The notes: generated by a model from the letters alone, not told the origin. Counted from the first letter of the stretch, positions 9,756 to 17,473 are shown. The stretch: 64,000 bases of DNA from Flavobacterium shii (GCF_025847235.1 NZ_JAOZEW010000028.1:1-64000), one strand, 5' to 3'. Numbers and translations: made by a program.

Positions 9756-10801
9756 TGGCTCAATCATATGTACCACAAGGAACAACGGTAATTTGCACTA
9801 TGATGACTAATAGCAGTCCTCAAAAACTAGGTATTTCCAGAGCGGCTACTATCGTGCATAAAGCCAAAGGACAACCCTTACTTAATATTAACGATAAAAA
9901 ATTATCGGGCCCTTTTGGCTGTAAGAATCCTGCAAAATTTTGGGGAGGATTACAGGCGTTGTGTCTGGGCATAGCACTCGCTGCCGCAGTGGTATTAACT
10001 GGTGGAGCAGCCTTGGTAGTAATAGTAGCAGCCTGTGCAGTGGGTGCCGTATCTGGCGTAGCGGCACTGTATAAAATGGCACATGATTGTGATATTATTG
10101 AAACATCAACATGGTTATTTCCGCATGATACTGTGAGGATTGATAAAGCCAAAGCATTGCTAAATGGCTCCAATATAAGTTGTACCAAAGGAGGGCTTGT
10201 AAATATTATAATGGATCCTGTTATAGCTCAGGATGCTGCAGAGCAAATAAGTAATAATAATGCTAAAGAAGTATTAGCCCAAATGGGATCACAATTTTTG
10301 GTAGGTGCTATTTCTATTATTGCAGCCCTTCCGGCAGGAGTAGTTGGTATTACTACTGCAGCAATTTTAGCAACGCCAATGTATTGGTTTGGGGAAGAAA
10401 AACCAATAACAGAAGCTATAAATCCCGAATTAAAAGACAAGTCTTACATAGGCAGTGCAGCCGAAAATGTTACTGGTGTCGTTGCCGTAACTGTACTTCC
10501 CGGATCTGGAGGCGTAGTAATAGGTTATGCAGTAAATACTGTAGGAAGAGCTACAGGAAGTTTTGCGACACAACTAGAGGGTGGTATTATAGCTGCTGTA
10601 AGCAAAGGTAAATTGATAAAAGACATTAAGCCAAGCCCTGCCATGGGTTGGGGTTTATTAGGCGCCATAGCGAACTTTGTTATTAATGAAGAATCTGACC
10701 GACAAGAAAATGAATTAGCTGTAGAAACTGAATATCTTAGTAAAGAATTTAATAATGATGATGCATCAAATGGAATAAGTGTAATAGCAAAAAACGCATA
10801 A
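9755..10801 (+). CDS. PAAR-like (DUF4280-type) protein with hydrophobic segments; putative effector
   Basis: The 348-residue protein begins with a DUF4280/PAAR-like half (GTTVICTM at 9-16, PFGCKNP at 53-59) and resumes with the second half (ALLNGSNISCTKGGLVNI at 134-151). The halves are separated by a long hydrophobic insertion (about 68-105). More hydrophobic stretches follow at about 181-208 and 237-262, and the tail is hydrophilic. There is no signal peptide. PAAR-like proteins sharpen contractile secretion spikes and often carry toxin domains, so the glycine/alanine-rich helices could be a membrane-inserting toxin or a membrane passage element. It is translationally coupled to the LysM gene and followed 2 bp later by the putative immunity genes. 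Confidence 0.65.
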   Translation: MAQSYVPQGTTVICTMMTNSSPQKLGISRAATIVHKAKGQPLLNINDKKLSGPFGCKNPAKFWGGLQALCLGIALAAAVVLTGGAALVVIVAACAVGAVSGVAALYKMAHDCDIIETSTWLFPHDTVRIDKAKALLNGSNISCTKGGLVNIIMDPVIAQDAAEQISNNNAKEVLAQMGSQFLVGAISIIAALPAGVVGITTAAILATPMYWFGEEKPITEAINPELKDKSYIGSAAENVTGVVAVTVLPGSGGVVIGYAVNTVGRATGSFATQLEGGIIAAVSKGKLIKDIKPSPAMGWGLLGAIANFVINEESDRQENELAVETEYLSKEFNNDDASNGISVIAKNA

Positions 10802-10803
10802 AT

Positions 10804-11418
10804 ATGAGTAATTATAAAAATTATATAGGTTGGTTACTAGGCAGTTTTGTCTTATTTCCGCTATTGCTTCATTTTTACAGTACATATTCAATTAATAAAA
10901 ATGATGGAAAAAAACACTATAAAAGTTATATTAATAACTCCATTGAAGTAAAAGTTAAGATGCCAAATTCTATGGGAAAAAGTAATCGAGGCGCAATTGA
11001 TTATAAACCGGGTAACTATTTATCATCCTACAATCGCTCAGGCTCTAATAATGGAGTAATGGATAAATTAATTTTTTATAATGCAGAATATAAAAAATAT
11101 TTTGCAATAACAGTATTTGATTTTTTAATGGAGTATGGACAAAGAAAGATTAATATAGTAGAAACAGTAATAAACGATAAAGAAATTTTTATTACTGCTA
11201 ACCAGGAAGACTTAACAAGTCCTAAATATGGAACAAAAGAAAATCCAGTTCCGGTATTTAATTATAAAGGAGTTGAAAAGACTATTATGGTAGGTGTAGG
11301 GAATGATGGTTATCTATTATTAGAACCTACCCAACAAGAATATAAACACAATGTAATTACTTATTTAACGTATGTAATGCCCAAAGAAGAGTTTGAACAA
11401 AGGTTTGGGAAGCAGTAA
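10804..11418 (+). CDS. Membrane-anchored protein, putative immunity protein (copy 1)
   Basis: The 204-residue protein has one N-terminal transmembrane segment (about residues 8-29, WLLGSFVLFPLLLHFYSTY) and a long polar C-terminal domain that should face the periplasm. No known domain is recognised. It starts 2 bp after the PAAR-like gene and is duplicated immediately downstream with an exact 640-bp period. Small membrane-anchored proteins repeated behind a PAAR-like effector are typical immunity genes; this role is inferred from context only. Copies 1 and 2 are almost the same at both ends and differ most around residues 47-72. Confidence 0.65.
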   Translation: MSNYKNYIGWLLGSFVLFPLLLHFYSTYSINKNDGKKHYKSYINNSIEVKVKMPNSMGKSNRGAIDYKPGNYLSSYNRSGSNNGVMDKLIFYNAEYKKYFAITVFDFLMEYGQRKINIVETVINDKEIFITANQEDLTSPKYGTKENPVPVFNYKGVEKTIMVGVGNDGYLLLEPTQQEYKHNVITYLTYVMPKEEFEQRFGKQ

Positions 11419-11443
11419 GTGTAATAGCAAAAAATGCATAAAT

Positions 11444-12058
11444 ATGAGTAATTATAAAAATTATATAGGTTGGTTAATCGGTAGTTTTGTCTTATTTCCG
11501 CTATTGCTTCATTTTTACAGTACATATTCAATTAATAAAAATGATGGGAAAAGACATTATCAAAGCTATATCAATAATTCAGTAGCTATTAAAATTAAAA
11601 TACCTAACAATATACGAAAAGATAAAATCCGTACAATTATCTTTAAACCTGACTACTACTTAACATCCTATAATCGCTCAGGTTCTAATAATGGAACGAT
11701 GGATAAATTAATTTTTTATAATGCAGAGTATAAAAAATATTTTGCCATAACTGTATTTGATTTTTTAATGAAATATGGACAGACAAAAATTAACCTAATA
11801 AAAACAGTAATAAATGATAAAGAATTATTTATTACTGTTAACCAAGAAGATTTATCAAATCCTAAATATGGAACAAAAGAAAATCCTGTTCTGGTTTTTA
11901 ACTATAAAGGAGTTGAAAAGACTATTATGGTAGGTGTAGGGAATGATGGTTATCTATTATTAGAACCTACCCAACAAGAATATAAACACAATGTAATTAC
12001 ATATTTAACCTATATCATGCCCAAAGAAGAGTTTGAACAAAGGTTCGGGAAGCAGTAA
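11444..12058 (+). CDS. Membrane-anchored protein, putative immunity protein (copy 2)
   Basis: Paralogue of the preceding gene, 204 residues from the ATG at 11444. The frame is open from 11393, but homology with copy 1 starts exactly at MSNYKNYIGW, so 11444 is the true start. It has the same N-terminal TM helix and an essentially identical C-terminal 40 residues (GYLLLEPTQQEYKHN onward). The central part around residues 47-72 is divergent (IKIPNNIRKDKIRT against VKMPNSMGKSNRGA). The 25-bp spacer before it copies the 3' end of the PAAR-like gene, so the duplication started there. Confidence 0.65.
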   Translation: MSNYKNYIGWLIGSFVLFPLLLHFYSTYSINKNDGKRHYQSYINNSVAIKIKIPNNIRKDKIRTIIFKPDYYLTSYNRSGSNNGTMDKLIFYNAEYKKYFAITVFDFLMKYGQTKINLIKTVINDKELFITVNQEDLSNPKYGTKENPVLVFNYKGVEKTIMVGVGNDGYLLLEPTQQEYKHNVITYLTYIMPKEEFEQRFGKQ

Positions 12059-12083
12059 GTATAATAGCAAAAACAAAGTAATT

Positions 12084-12176
12084 ATGAAAAAAACACTTAA
12101 CTATGTTATAAGTGCTTTAGTAATTTATGTTATGCCTAAAGAAGAGTTTACAGCGCATTTTGAAAAGGGGAAATAA
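12084..12176 (+). pseudogene. Collapsed third copy of the putative immunity gene
   Basis: A 30-codon ORF begins at the exact position expected for a third 640-bp unit. It keeps a diverged N-terminus (MKKTLNYVISALV) and then jumps to YVMPKEEF, the C-terminal signature of copies 1 and 2, before ending in HFEKGK. About 520 bp of the middle is missing. It is best read as a deletion remnant, although a translated micropeptide cannot be excluded. Confidence 0.65.
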
Positions 12177-12200
12177 TGCTGTTTAGAATATATTTAAAAT

Positions 12201-12232
12201 AAATCTAGCAGGATTTAAAACCTGCTAGATTT
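12201..12232 (+). terminator. Hairpin after the LysM/PAAR-like cassette
   Basis: Perfect 12-bp inverted repeat aaatctagcagg / cctgctagattt with an 8-nt AT-rich loop, located 25 bp after the pseudogene. There is only a short T tract, so termination may be weak or rely on the second hairpin at 12280. Confidence 0.5.
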
Positions 12233-12279
12233 GGTCAAAAAACAAATATAGTACAGCTTATTGCTGCAACTATGACTTT

Positions 12280-12316
12280 AAAGCCTTTCGGAAATTTATT
12301 CTTGAAAGGCTTTTTT
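12280..12316 (+). terminator. Rho-independent terminator
   Basis: Stem aaagcctttc / gaaaggcttt (10 bp) with a 14-nt loop and a run of T ending at 12316. It fits the end of the effector-like cassette. Confidence 0.7.
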
Positions 12317-12436
12317 ATTTTTAGCCCAGACAGGAACGGTATCCTTTGTTTGCCTTCTTTAGGCAAGCAAAGATTTAGTGGATGGCTGGAATAGCTTCTT
12401 GTAAATAGTATATGTATTTTTAAGTATACTTGAGAA

Positions 12437-13186
12437 TTAAACAATTATTACGCCAGCACTTTTATAAGGTTTTAAAGCTTCATCTTCTGGAGAAATATTG
12501 GTTACTAATATATTAATATCTTTTATTGGACAAACAAAATAGGCTTCGGCAGTTCCTACTTTTTCAATTGAACTTAATGCAATAATGAAATTCGAATTCT
12601 GAATCATGTTCTTCTTAACCTGCGAATCGTCATGTATAATACCAGTAACGCCACGTTCATGATGAATACTACAGATTCCTAATATACAGACGTCGGCTCT
12701 AAAATTTCTAAAGAAATCGATTGTTTCAATACTAGCTGTTGTAAAAGATGTTTTGCACATTTTTCCTCCTGCAAAAATCAATTCGATATTTGGTAAATCT
12801 TCTATTAATGCTGCTACAGGAAAACTATTTGTTATAACTGTTATTTTTAAATCATAAGGAAAACTTGCCACTAATGCGAGTGATGTTGTTCCTCCATCAA
12901 TAAATACTACCTGACCATCTTTTAAATATGAAATTGCTTTTTCGGCAATGATTTTTTTGTTTTCGAGATCATGTTTTTCTCTATTTCTATAATGCAACGG
13001 GATTGGCGATGGAGCTACTGCACCACCTCGAACAGCCTTTAACAAGCCTTGATCCGAAAGTTCTTTTACATCGCGTCTTATCGTGTCTTCGGATACATTT
13101 AAGTACTCGCTAAGTTCCATTAAAGTGACTCTATGTTCTTTTGAGAGGTACTCTAAAATTACTTTTTGACGTTCTTCTTTTTTCAT
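12437..13186 (-). CDS. DeoR-family transcriptional regulator
   Basis: 249 residues from the ATG at 13186. The frame extends to 13237, but that part lies over the promoter, so it is left out. The N-terminal DeoR winged helix (residues about 4-57) contains LSEYLNVSEDTIRRDVKEL and the linker LLKAVRGGAV. The C-terminal phosphosugar-sensor domain (about 75-230) has the typical IFIDGGTTSLALV and ITNSFPVAALI motifs. DeoR proteins repress sugar or nucleoside genes and respond to a phosphorylated sugar. It is divergent from a nucleotidase gene and shares a compact operator region with it (13190-13253). Confidence 0.9.
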   Translation of the reverse strand: MKKEERQKVILEYLSKEHRVTLMELSEYLNVSEDTIRRDVKELSDQGLLKAVRGGAVAPSPIPLHYRNREKHDLENKKIIAEKAISYLKDGQVVFIDGGTTSLALVASFPYDLKITVITNSFPVAALIEDLPNIELIFAGGKMCKTSFTTASIETIDFFRNFRADVCILGICSIHHERGVTGIIHDDSQVKKNMIQNSNFIIALSSIEKVGTAEAYFVCPIKDINILVTNISPEDEALKPYKSAGVIIV

Positions 13187-13189
13187 GTA

Positions 13190-13253
13190 TTGCAATTTTA
13201 TGTTGCAAATATAGGTTAATATTGCAATATATTGCAATATTTGCGTAAATTTG
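13190..13253. promoter_or_regulatory. Divergent promoters interleaved with four TTGCAA boxes
   Basis: TTGCAA occurs at 13190-13195, 13203-13208, 13222-13227 and 13232-13237. The rightward -7 box TAAATTTG (13246-13253) lies 21 nt from the TTG at 13222-13224. The leftward -7 box TATATTTG (complement of 13206-13213) lies 21 nt from the TTG at the complement of 13235-13237. Both -33 elements are therefore inside repeat boxes, and box 2 overlaps the leftward -7. Binding of the DeoR protein here would silence both genes; this regulation is inferred. Confidence 0.7.
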
Positions 13254-13267
13254 TAGCAAAATTAATT

Positions 13268-13804
13268 ATGATGAAAAAGAAAACTATTGCCATTGACATG
13301 GATGGCGTGCTTGCCGACATTGAGGCACATTTAATTGCGTATTATAATAAAGAACATGGAACTGCTATTACAAAAGATAGCATTCAGGGGTTTAGTGAGG
13401 AAGAGGCTTTTAAGGAAAAAGCTATTTTACATGGAATTTTAAACCAAGAGAATTTTTTTAGGACATTACCTGTAATGGCTGATGCAGTGGAAAGTTTACT
13501 TGTGCTACAAGAAAATTATGAGCTTTTTATCGTTTCTGCCGCTACGCAGTTTCCTATATCTCTTTCTGAAAAAGTAGCTTGGCTTGGCGAACATTTTCCT
13601 TTTATTAAATGGGAAAATATCATCTTATGTGGAAGTAAAAATATTATTAATACAGATTATATGATTGATGATCATAGTAAGAATCTAGATTATTGCATGG
13701 GTAAACCTATTATGTTTACGGCGTTTCATAATATAAACCAAACACATCATTTAAGAGTAAACAACTGGAAAGAAGTGGTTGATGTTTTAGAGAAAACATT
13801 ATAA
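13268..13804 (+). CDS. 5'(3')-deoxyribonucleotidase family HAD hydrolase
   Basis: Cytosolic phosphatase of the NT5C type. HAD motif I is DMDGVLAD with nucleophile Asp10 and acid/base Asp12 (counted from 13268). Motif II lies in LFIVSAATQFP and motif III in MIDDHSKNLDYC. The 178-residue length fits the family. The open frame begins at 13232, but this overlaps the promoter, so ATG 13268 or 13271 is used. It is divergent from the DeoR regulator, which suggests a link to nucleoside or deoxyribose-phosphate metabolism. Confidence 0.87.
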   Translation: MMKKKTIAIDMDGVLADIEAHLIAYYNKEHGTAITKDSIQGFSEEEAFKEKAILHGILNQENFFRTLPVMADAVESLLVLQENYELFIVSAATQFPISLSEKVAWLGEHFPFIKWENIILCGSKNIINTDYMIDDHSKNLDYCMGKPIMFTAFHNINQTHHLRVNNWKEVVDVLEKTL

Positions 13805-13858
13805 GTTAGTTTAACCGTAAAAGGCACTAAGATTTATCTAATATTATATTGAGAAAAT

Positions 13859-13903
13859 ACAAAGTTCGCAAAGCTTTATCAATTACAGCTTTGCGAACTT
13901 TGT
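13859..13903. terminator. Bidirectional hairpin between convergent genes
   Basis: Perfect 17-bp inverted repeat acaaagttcgcaaagct / agctttgcgaactttgt with an 11-nt loop. It separates the convergent nucleotidase and GH1 genes. The same words occur in the degenerate intergenic repeats elsewhere, so this terminator probably belongs to that repeat family. Confidence 0.6.
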
Positions 13904-13959
13904 GTTTTATTTCATTGTGAACTTTGCGGTAAAAAATTAATAAATTGAGGTGGTTAAAT

Positions 13960-15312
13960 TCAAGATAAAAAATCTTTAAACCACAATCCAGAATGTTTAA
14001 TGGTTCTTTCTTGCGTTTTAAAATCAACGTGTATTAACCCGAATCTGGCATTGTAACCTTCTGCCCACTCAAAGTTGTCTATAAGACTCCAAACAAAATA
14101 ACCTTCGACATTTAGACCCTCTTTTTTCGCTTTTAGAATTTGCTCCAGATGGTCTTGAATATAATGAGTGCGCTTAATATCGTATACTTTTCCGTTCGTT
14201 AAAATGTCTGGAAACGCAGCACCATTTTCGGTTATTATAATTTTTTTTATTCCTTTATATTCATTAAACTTTTTCAAAACATGATAAATTGCAGGAGGAT
14301 AAACTTCCCATCCCATATCTGTTGTTATCACATTTCGTTTTTCGGCACTTATTAATTCAGCTCCAATATATGGAATTAATAATGATGATTTTACAACTTC
14401 CCGAGTGTAACATTGCAGACCTATAAAATCGAAATCAAACGATAGATTATTTAGATCGTTTTCCAAAATATAATTATTAAGCTTTTTAAGAACAGGCAAA
14501 TCGGCTTGAGGATAACCCAATCCTAAAATAGGTTCTATAAAAGTTCTGTTTAATAAAGTATCAACACGTTTTGCAGCTTCAATATCTTTTTGGTTTTGAG
14601 TTGCCGGCTCAATATGTGTACATGAAAAAGTAGTTCCAATATTGGCTTGTGGTACTTGATTTCGTACTATACCTGCACCAGCTACTGTAGCCAATGTCAC
14701 GTGATGCATGGCTTTAAGATAATTGGTAATGCCTTTTTTTCCTGGAGCATGAATACCCAGAAAATATCCTGCACCAGTAAAAATTGAAGGTTCGTTTATA
14801 ATCATCCAATTTTTTACACGATCACCAAAATATTGGGCACATATGGTAACATAGTCGGAAAACCATGAGATAGATTCACGATTTGTCCAGCCTCCTTTTA
14901 TTTCTAAATCATTAGGAAGATCCCAGTGATAGAGTGTGATCCAAGGCTCTATTCCAGCTGCTAATAAAGAATCGATGATTTTGTTGTAATAATCTATGCC
15001 ACCTTGATTTACAGGTTGAATCCCTGTAGGCATAATTCTTGTCCAGCTGATAGAAAATCTAAAATTAGGAATATTTAATTCGCGAATTAAGTCAATATCA
15101 TTTTGGTAAGAATTATAGAAATCGCAGGCGGTCATGGCATGATCTCCATTTTTTATTTTTCCTTTTTGAGACGTAAAAACATCCCAAATAGAAGAACCTT
15201 TTCCATCTGTATTATGAGCTCCTTCAATTTGGAATGCAGCGGTTGATACACCCCACAAGAAATCATCTCCAAATTGGCTTTTATTTAAAAAAGAATTATC
15301 AGTTTTATTCAT
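13960..15312 (-). CDS. Beta-glucosidase, glycoside hydrolase family 1
   Basis: Retaining beta-glycosidase of 450 residues with no signal peptide, so cytoplasmic. N-terminal signature FLWGVSTAAFQIEGA (18-32). The acid/base Glu174 is in IINEPS and the nucleophile Glu362 in IITENGAA. The C-terminal WSLIDNFEWAEGY segment forms the aglycone site. The likely substrate is cellobiose or a similar beta-glucoside or galactoside. It is a single gene, convergent with the nucleotidase; no transporter for its substrate is adjacent. Confidence 0.95.
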   Translation of the reverse strand: MNKTDNSFLNKSQFGDDFLWGVSTAAFQIEGAHNTDGKGSSIWDVFTSQKGKIKNGDHAMTACDFYNSYQNDIDLIRELNIPNFRFSISWTRIMPTGIQPVNQGGIDYYNKIIDSLLAAGIEPWITLYHWDLPNDLEIKGGWTNRESISWFSDYVTICAQYFGDRVKNWMIINEPSIFTGAGYFLGIHAPGKKGITNYLKAMHHVTLATVAGAGIVRNQVPQANIGTTFSCTHIEPATQNQKDIEAAKRVDTLLNRTFIEPILGLGYPQADLPVLKKLNNYILENDLNNLSFDFDFIGLQCYTREVVKSSLLIPYIGAELISAEKRNVITTDMGWEVYPPAIYHVLKKFNEYKGIKKIIITENGAAFPDILTNGKVYDIKRTHYIQDHLEQILKAKKEGLNVEGYFVWSLIDNFEWAEGYNARFGLIHVDFKTQERTIKHSGLWFKDFLS

Positions 15313-15668
15313 TCAAATAAATTTTTCCTTTTTTTAATTTATTAATGAAGGAAAGATGATTGCATAGCTCTTAGAAAAAGCCATTCTTTGAATGAGACCA
15401 GGAAATTTAGATTAAAGAATTTCATAACTTTTAGTTTTATACAAATTAAAAAAAACAACATGAATTAACTGTAAAATGATTATTATCAAATCATTAAAAA
15501 AAAACTCAATCTTCCAGTGAATTAGCTGTTGGTACTTCGTGCAGATAATTATTTAGTCTCAGTTTCTTAGTACCTAAGTGCCTTTAAGCCTTAATATCTT
15601 TAAAAAATAACTAAACTAATCAACTATTTCTTATTTTTGAGGAAACCAACCAACTTAAAAATCAAACT
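15313..15668. other. Gene-free divergent intergenic region
   Basis: AT-rich stretch between the divergent GH1 and lipoprotein genes. It holds degenerate text such as gtctcagtttcttagtacc (about 15556-15574), similar to intergenic filler at 17647 and 24510, and a TATTTTTG -7 candidate at 15632-15639 for the lipoprotein. No ORF or RNA gene was recognised. Confidence 0.5.
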
Positions 15669-16133
15669 ATGAACCTGGAAATAATAAAAAAGCATGTGGT
15701 AACCCAATCAATTTCTTTATTTGTAATTACCTTATTGTTGTTGTTATACAGTTGTAATTCTAAAGAAAACCAATTTAAAGAAAAACAAACTTTTTATCAG
15801 GCAGTAAATGCCAATAAAGACACTGCACTTTTATCTATAGTGGTAAACAAAACTCGTTTCTACGGGCAGTATGAAATAAAATACGGCAGAACCACAAAAG
15901 ATTCCGGAAGCATAAAAGGAAATATTAAAGACAATGTCTTTCTTGGGGAATATTATTGTAGACCTTATGGAGGCAACTTAAAAAGGGTTCCAATTGCTTT
16001 ATTAAGAAAAGATAATAAATTATTTTTAGGAAACGGAGTAGTAACCACTTTCCTGGGATTACCTTGTTTCGCCACCGATGTCCCTATAAGCTACAGCGAT
16101 GCCGAGTTTGTATTTGAAGAGATTAAAAAGTAG
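15669..16133 (+). CDS. Hypothetical lipoprotein
   Basis: The 154-residue protein has a long N-terminal region, a hydrophobic helix and lipobox LLYSC with the lipidated Cys at about 29. The mature part is beta-rich (FYGQYEIKYG, GNIKDNVFLGEYYC) and has no domain I recognise. It is monocistronic with its own terminator at 16199-16253. The function is unknown; a surface or periplasmic location follows from the lipobox. Confidence 0.75.
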   Translation: MNLEIIKKHVVTQSISLFVITLLLLLYSCNSKENQFKEKQTFYQAVNANKDTALLSIVVNKTRFYGQYEIKYGRTTKDSGSIKGNIKDNVFLGEYYCRPYGGNLKRVPIALLRKDNKLFLGNGVVTTFLGLPCFATDVPISYSDAEFVFEEIKK

Positions 16134-16138
16134 CTTTT

Positions 16139-16194
16139 AGTGTTCAGTTTTCAGTTTCAGTATTCAGTAGCAGTAATATAGTATTTACTCTCAA
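16139..16194 (+). repeat. Intergenic direct repeat, copy A
   Basis: A block with cagtttcagtattcagt and gtatttactctcaat recurs almost identically at about 17473-17526. In both places it starts just after a stop codon and is followed by a gaagctt palindrome. Confidence 0.65.
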
Positions 16195-16198
16195 TAAA

Positions 16199-16253
16199 AA
16201 AATCCCCTCAATATTATCATCCTTTATAAGGAAGAGCATATTGAGGGGATTTT
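16199..16253 (+). terminator. Terminator of the lipoprotein gene
   Basis: Perfect 16-bp stem aaaatcccctcaatat / atattgaggggatttt with a 23-nt loop. Confidence 0.75.
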
Positions 16254-16286
16254 ATAGTTAAAAAAGTATTCAGTCTCAGTTTTTCA

Positions 16287-16320
16287 ATCCCGATCCCGAA
16301 GCTTCGGGACGAGACGGGAT
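16287..16320. repeat. REP-like palindrome (GAAGCTTC core)
   Basis: Dyad built on cccgaagcttcggg flanked by atcccg and cgggat. Related copies are at 17557-17584, 31172-31188 and partially at 31337-31358. Confidence 0.7.
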
Positions 16321-16374
16321 AAAATCTTTGCATCTTTGGACCTTTATAAAAAACCGTTGAACCTCAAGTAAAAT

Positions 16375-17007
16375 TTACTTAATTTCAGTAATAAATTCCT
16401 CTTTAGGAGTTCTAACTTTTTTCATGTTGACTAACCAGTCATTGGCTTCATCTCTGTAGCCAAGAGGTAACATTAATACACTTTTCAGTCCTTGTTCTTT
16501 TAGTCCCAAAAGTTTATCCATTTCTGCAGGAATAAAGCCTTCCATTGGTGTTGCATCAACTTTTTGTTCGGCTGCAGCTACAATTGCTATTCCCATAGAT
16601 ATATAAGCTTGGTGAGCTGCGTGATTTGCGTGAGCTTCTGTAGAAAGCGGTTCGTATAATCCCCAAAGCGTTTTTTTGTAATCATCCATTGTATCAGCTG
16701 GTAACCCTCTTTCGGCAAGAGTTTTGTTAAAAACTGCTGTTATTCTTTCAAGGGAATAACTATCCCAAGAAGCAAAAACCAACAAATGTGAACAATCGGT
16801 GATTTGGCTTTGATTCCAACCGATAGCTTTAATTTTTTCTAATAAATCAGCATTAGTGATTACAAAAACTTTATACGGTTGTAGTCCCGAAGAAGAAGGA
16901 GCAAGTCTGGCAGCTTCCAGTATATAATCCAATTTTTCTTGCGGTATTTTATTACCATTCATTTTTTTAGTAGCATATCGCCAGTTTAATGTCTCTATTA
17001 AATTCAT
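16375..17007 (-). CDS. NAD(P)H-dependent nitroreductase family oxidoreductase
   Basis: FMN enzyme of the NfsB/NfnB type, 210 residues from the ATG at 17007. The open frame reaches 17037, but MNLIETLNWRYATKKMNG is the normal N-terminus. FMN-binding features are the early RYATKKM segment, LAPSSSGLQPYKVFVI at about 37-52 and the C-terminal MLPLGYRDEANDW. It reduces nitroaromatics, quinones or similar electrophiles. It is divergent from an HxlR regulator with a dyad between them, a usual arrangement for electrophile-induced reductases. Confidence 0.92.
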   Translation of the reverse strand: MNLIETLNWRYATKKMNGNKIPQEKLDYILEAARLAPSSSGLQPYKVFVITNADLLEKIKAIGWNQSQITDCSHLLVFASWDSYSLERITAVFNKTLAERGLPADTMDDYKKTLWGLYEPLSTEAHANHAAHQAYISMGIAIVAAAEQKVDATPMEGFIPAEMDKLLGLKEQGLKSVLMLPLGYRDEANDWLVNMKKVRTPKEEFITEIK

Positions 17008-17034
17008 TTTTATATCATTTTTAATTAGTGAATG

Positions 17035-17084
17035 CAAAATTATAAAATACTTGTTACTTTTGGTAACTTTGTAACGAAAAGTAA
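17035..17084. promoter_or_regulatory. Divergent regulatory region of nitroreductase and HxlR gene
   Basis: An imperfect dyad ttacttttggtaac (17054-17067) / gtaacgaaaagtaa (17071-17084) is centred at 17069. On the leftward strand TAATTTTG (complement of 17035-17042) is a -7 candidate for the nitroreductase. TACTTTTG (17055-17062) and TAACTTTG (17064-17071) are rightward candidates inside the dyad. The dyad is a plausible HxlR operator. Confidence 0.55.
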
Positions 17085-17119
17085 TAGTGACAAAAGAGTA
17101 ACTAACTAACTAACACAGT

Positions 17120-17473
17120 ATGTTAAAAGAAAATGAAACCCAAGTAAAAGAATGTCATAATGCTGTAATAGCAATTCACGACGTGATGGATATATTAAAC
17201 GGTAAATGGAAAATATCTATTATTGCTTGTTTGTGCTATAAAAAAATGCGCTATTCGGATTTATTAAAAGAGGTTAAAGGTATATCTGGTAAAATGCTTA
17301 GTAGAGATTTGAAAGAACTAGAAGCAAATTTTCTTATAACGAGAACTGTTTCGAGTACTCCACCAATTATGGTAGAATATGAAATTACAGAATATGGTGC
17401 AACATTAAAAAAAGTAACGAATGTAATTGCCGAATGGGGACTTAAACACCGCCAGAGAATAATCGAGAAATAG
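17120..17473 (+). CDS. HxlR-family transcriptional regulator
   Basis: 117-residue winged-helix protein with the family core DVMDILNGKWKISIIACL, then MRYSDLLKEVKGISGKMLSRDLKELE, and the wing segment PPIMVEYEITEYG. A Cys at residue 12 just before the first helix occupies the place of the redox-sensing cysteine in YodB/HypR-type members, so thiol-based sensing of quinones or other electrophiles is plausible but not shown. The nitroreductase gene is divergent and is the likely target. Confidence 0.92.
   Translation: MLKENETQVKECHNAVIAIHDVMDILNGKWKISIIACLCYKKMRYSDLLKEVKGISGKMLSRDLKELEANFLITRTVSSTPPIMVEYEITEYGATLKKVTNVIAEWGLKHRQRIIEK

Larger units (their letters stand above)
10776..12083 (+). repeat. 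Tandem duplication with 640-bp period
   Basis: The junction word taagtgtaatagcaaaaa starts at 10776 (inside the PAAR-like 3' end) and again at 11416. A variant, taagtataatagcaaaaa, starts at 12056. The three spacings are exactly 640 bp, and each copy is followed by an ATG 28 bp downstream (10804, 11444, 12084). Confidence 0.85.

Noticed and set aside
9820-10188. 122-codon minus-strand frame in the PAAR-like gene
   Set aside because: Antisense shadow of the Ala/Val-rich coding stretch. The plus frame has family motifs and is coupled to its neighbours.
8679-10801. Complete type VI or eCIS secretion locus
   Set aside because: Only LysM and PAAR-like proteins are present. No sheath, tube, baseplate or ATPase genes occur in the window.
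10804-12176. The tandem copies as a CRISPR-like or phage array
   Set aside because: Units are 640 bp and protein-coding with no short regular repeats or spacers, and no cas or phage genes are nearby.
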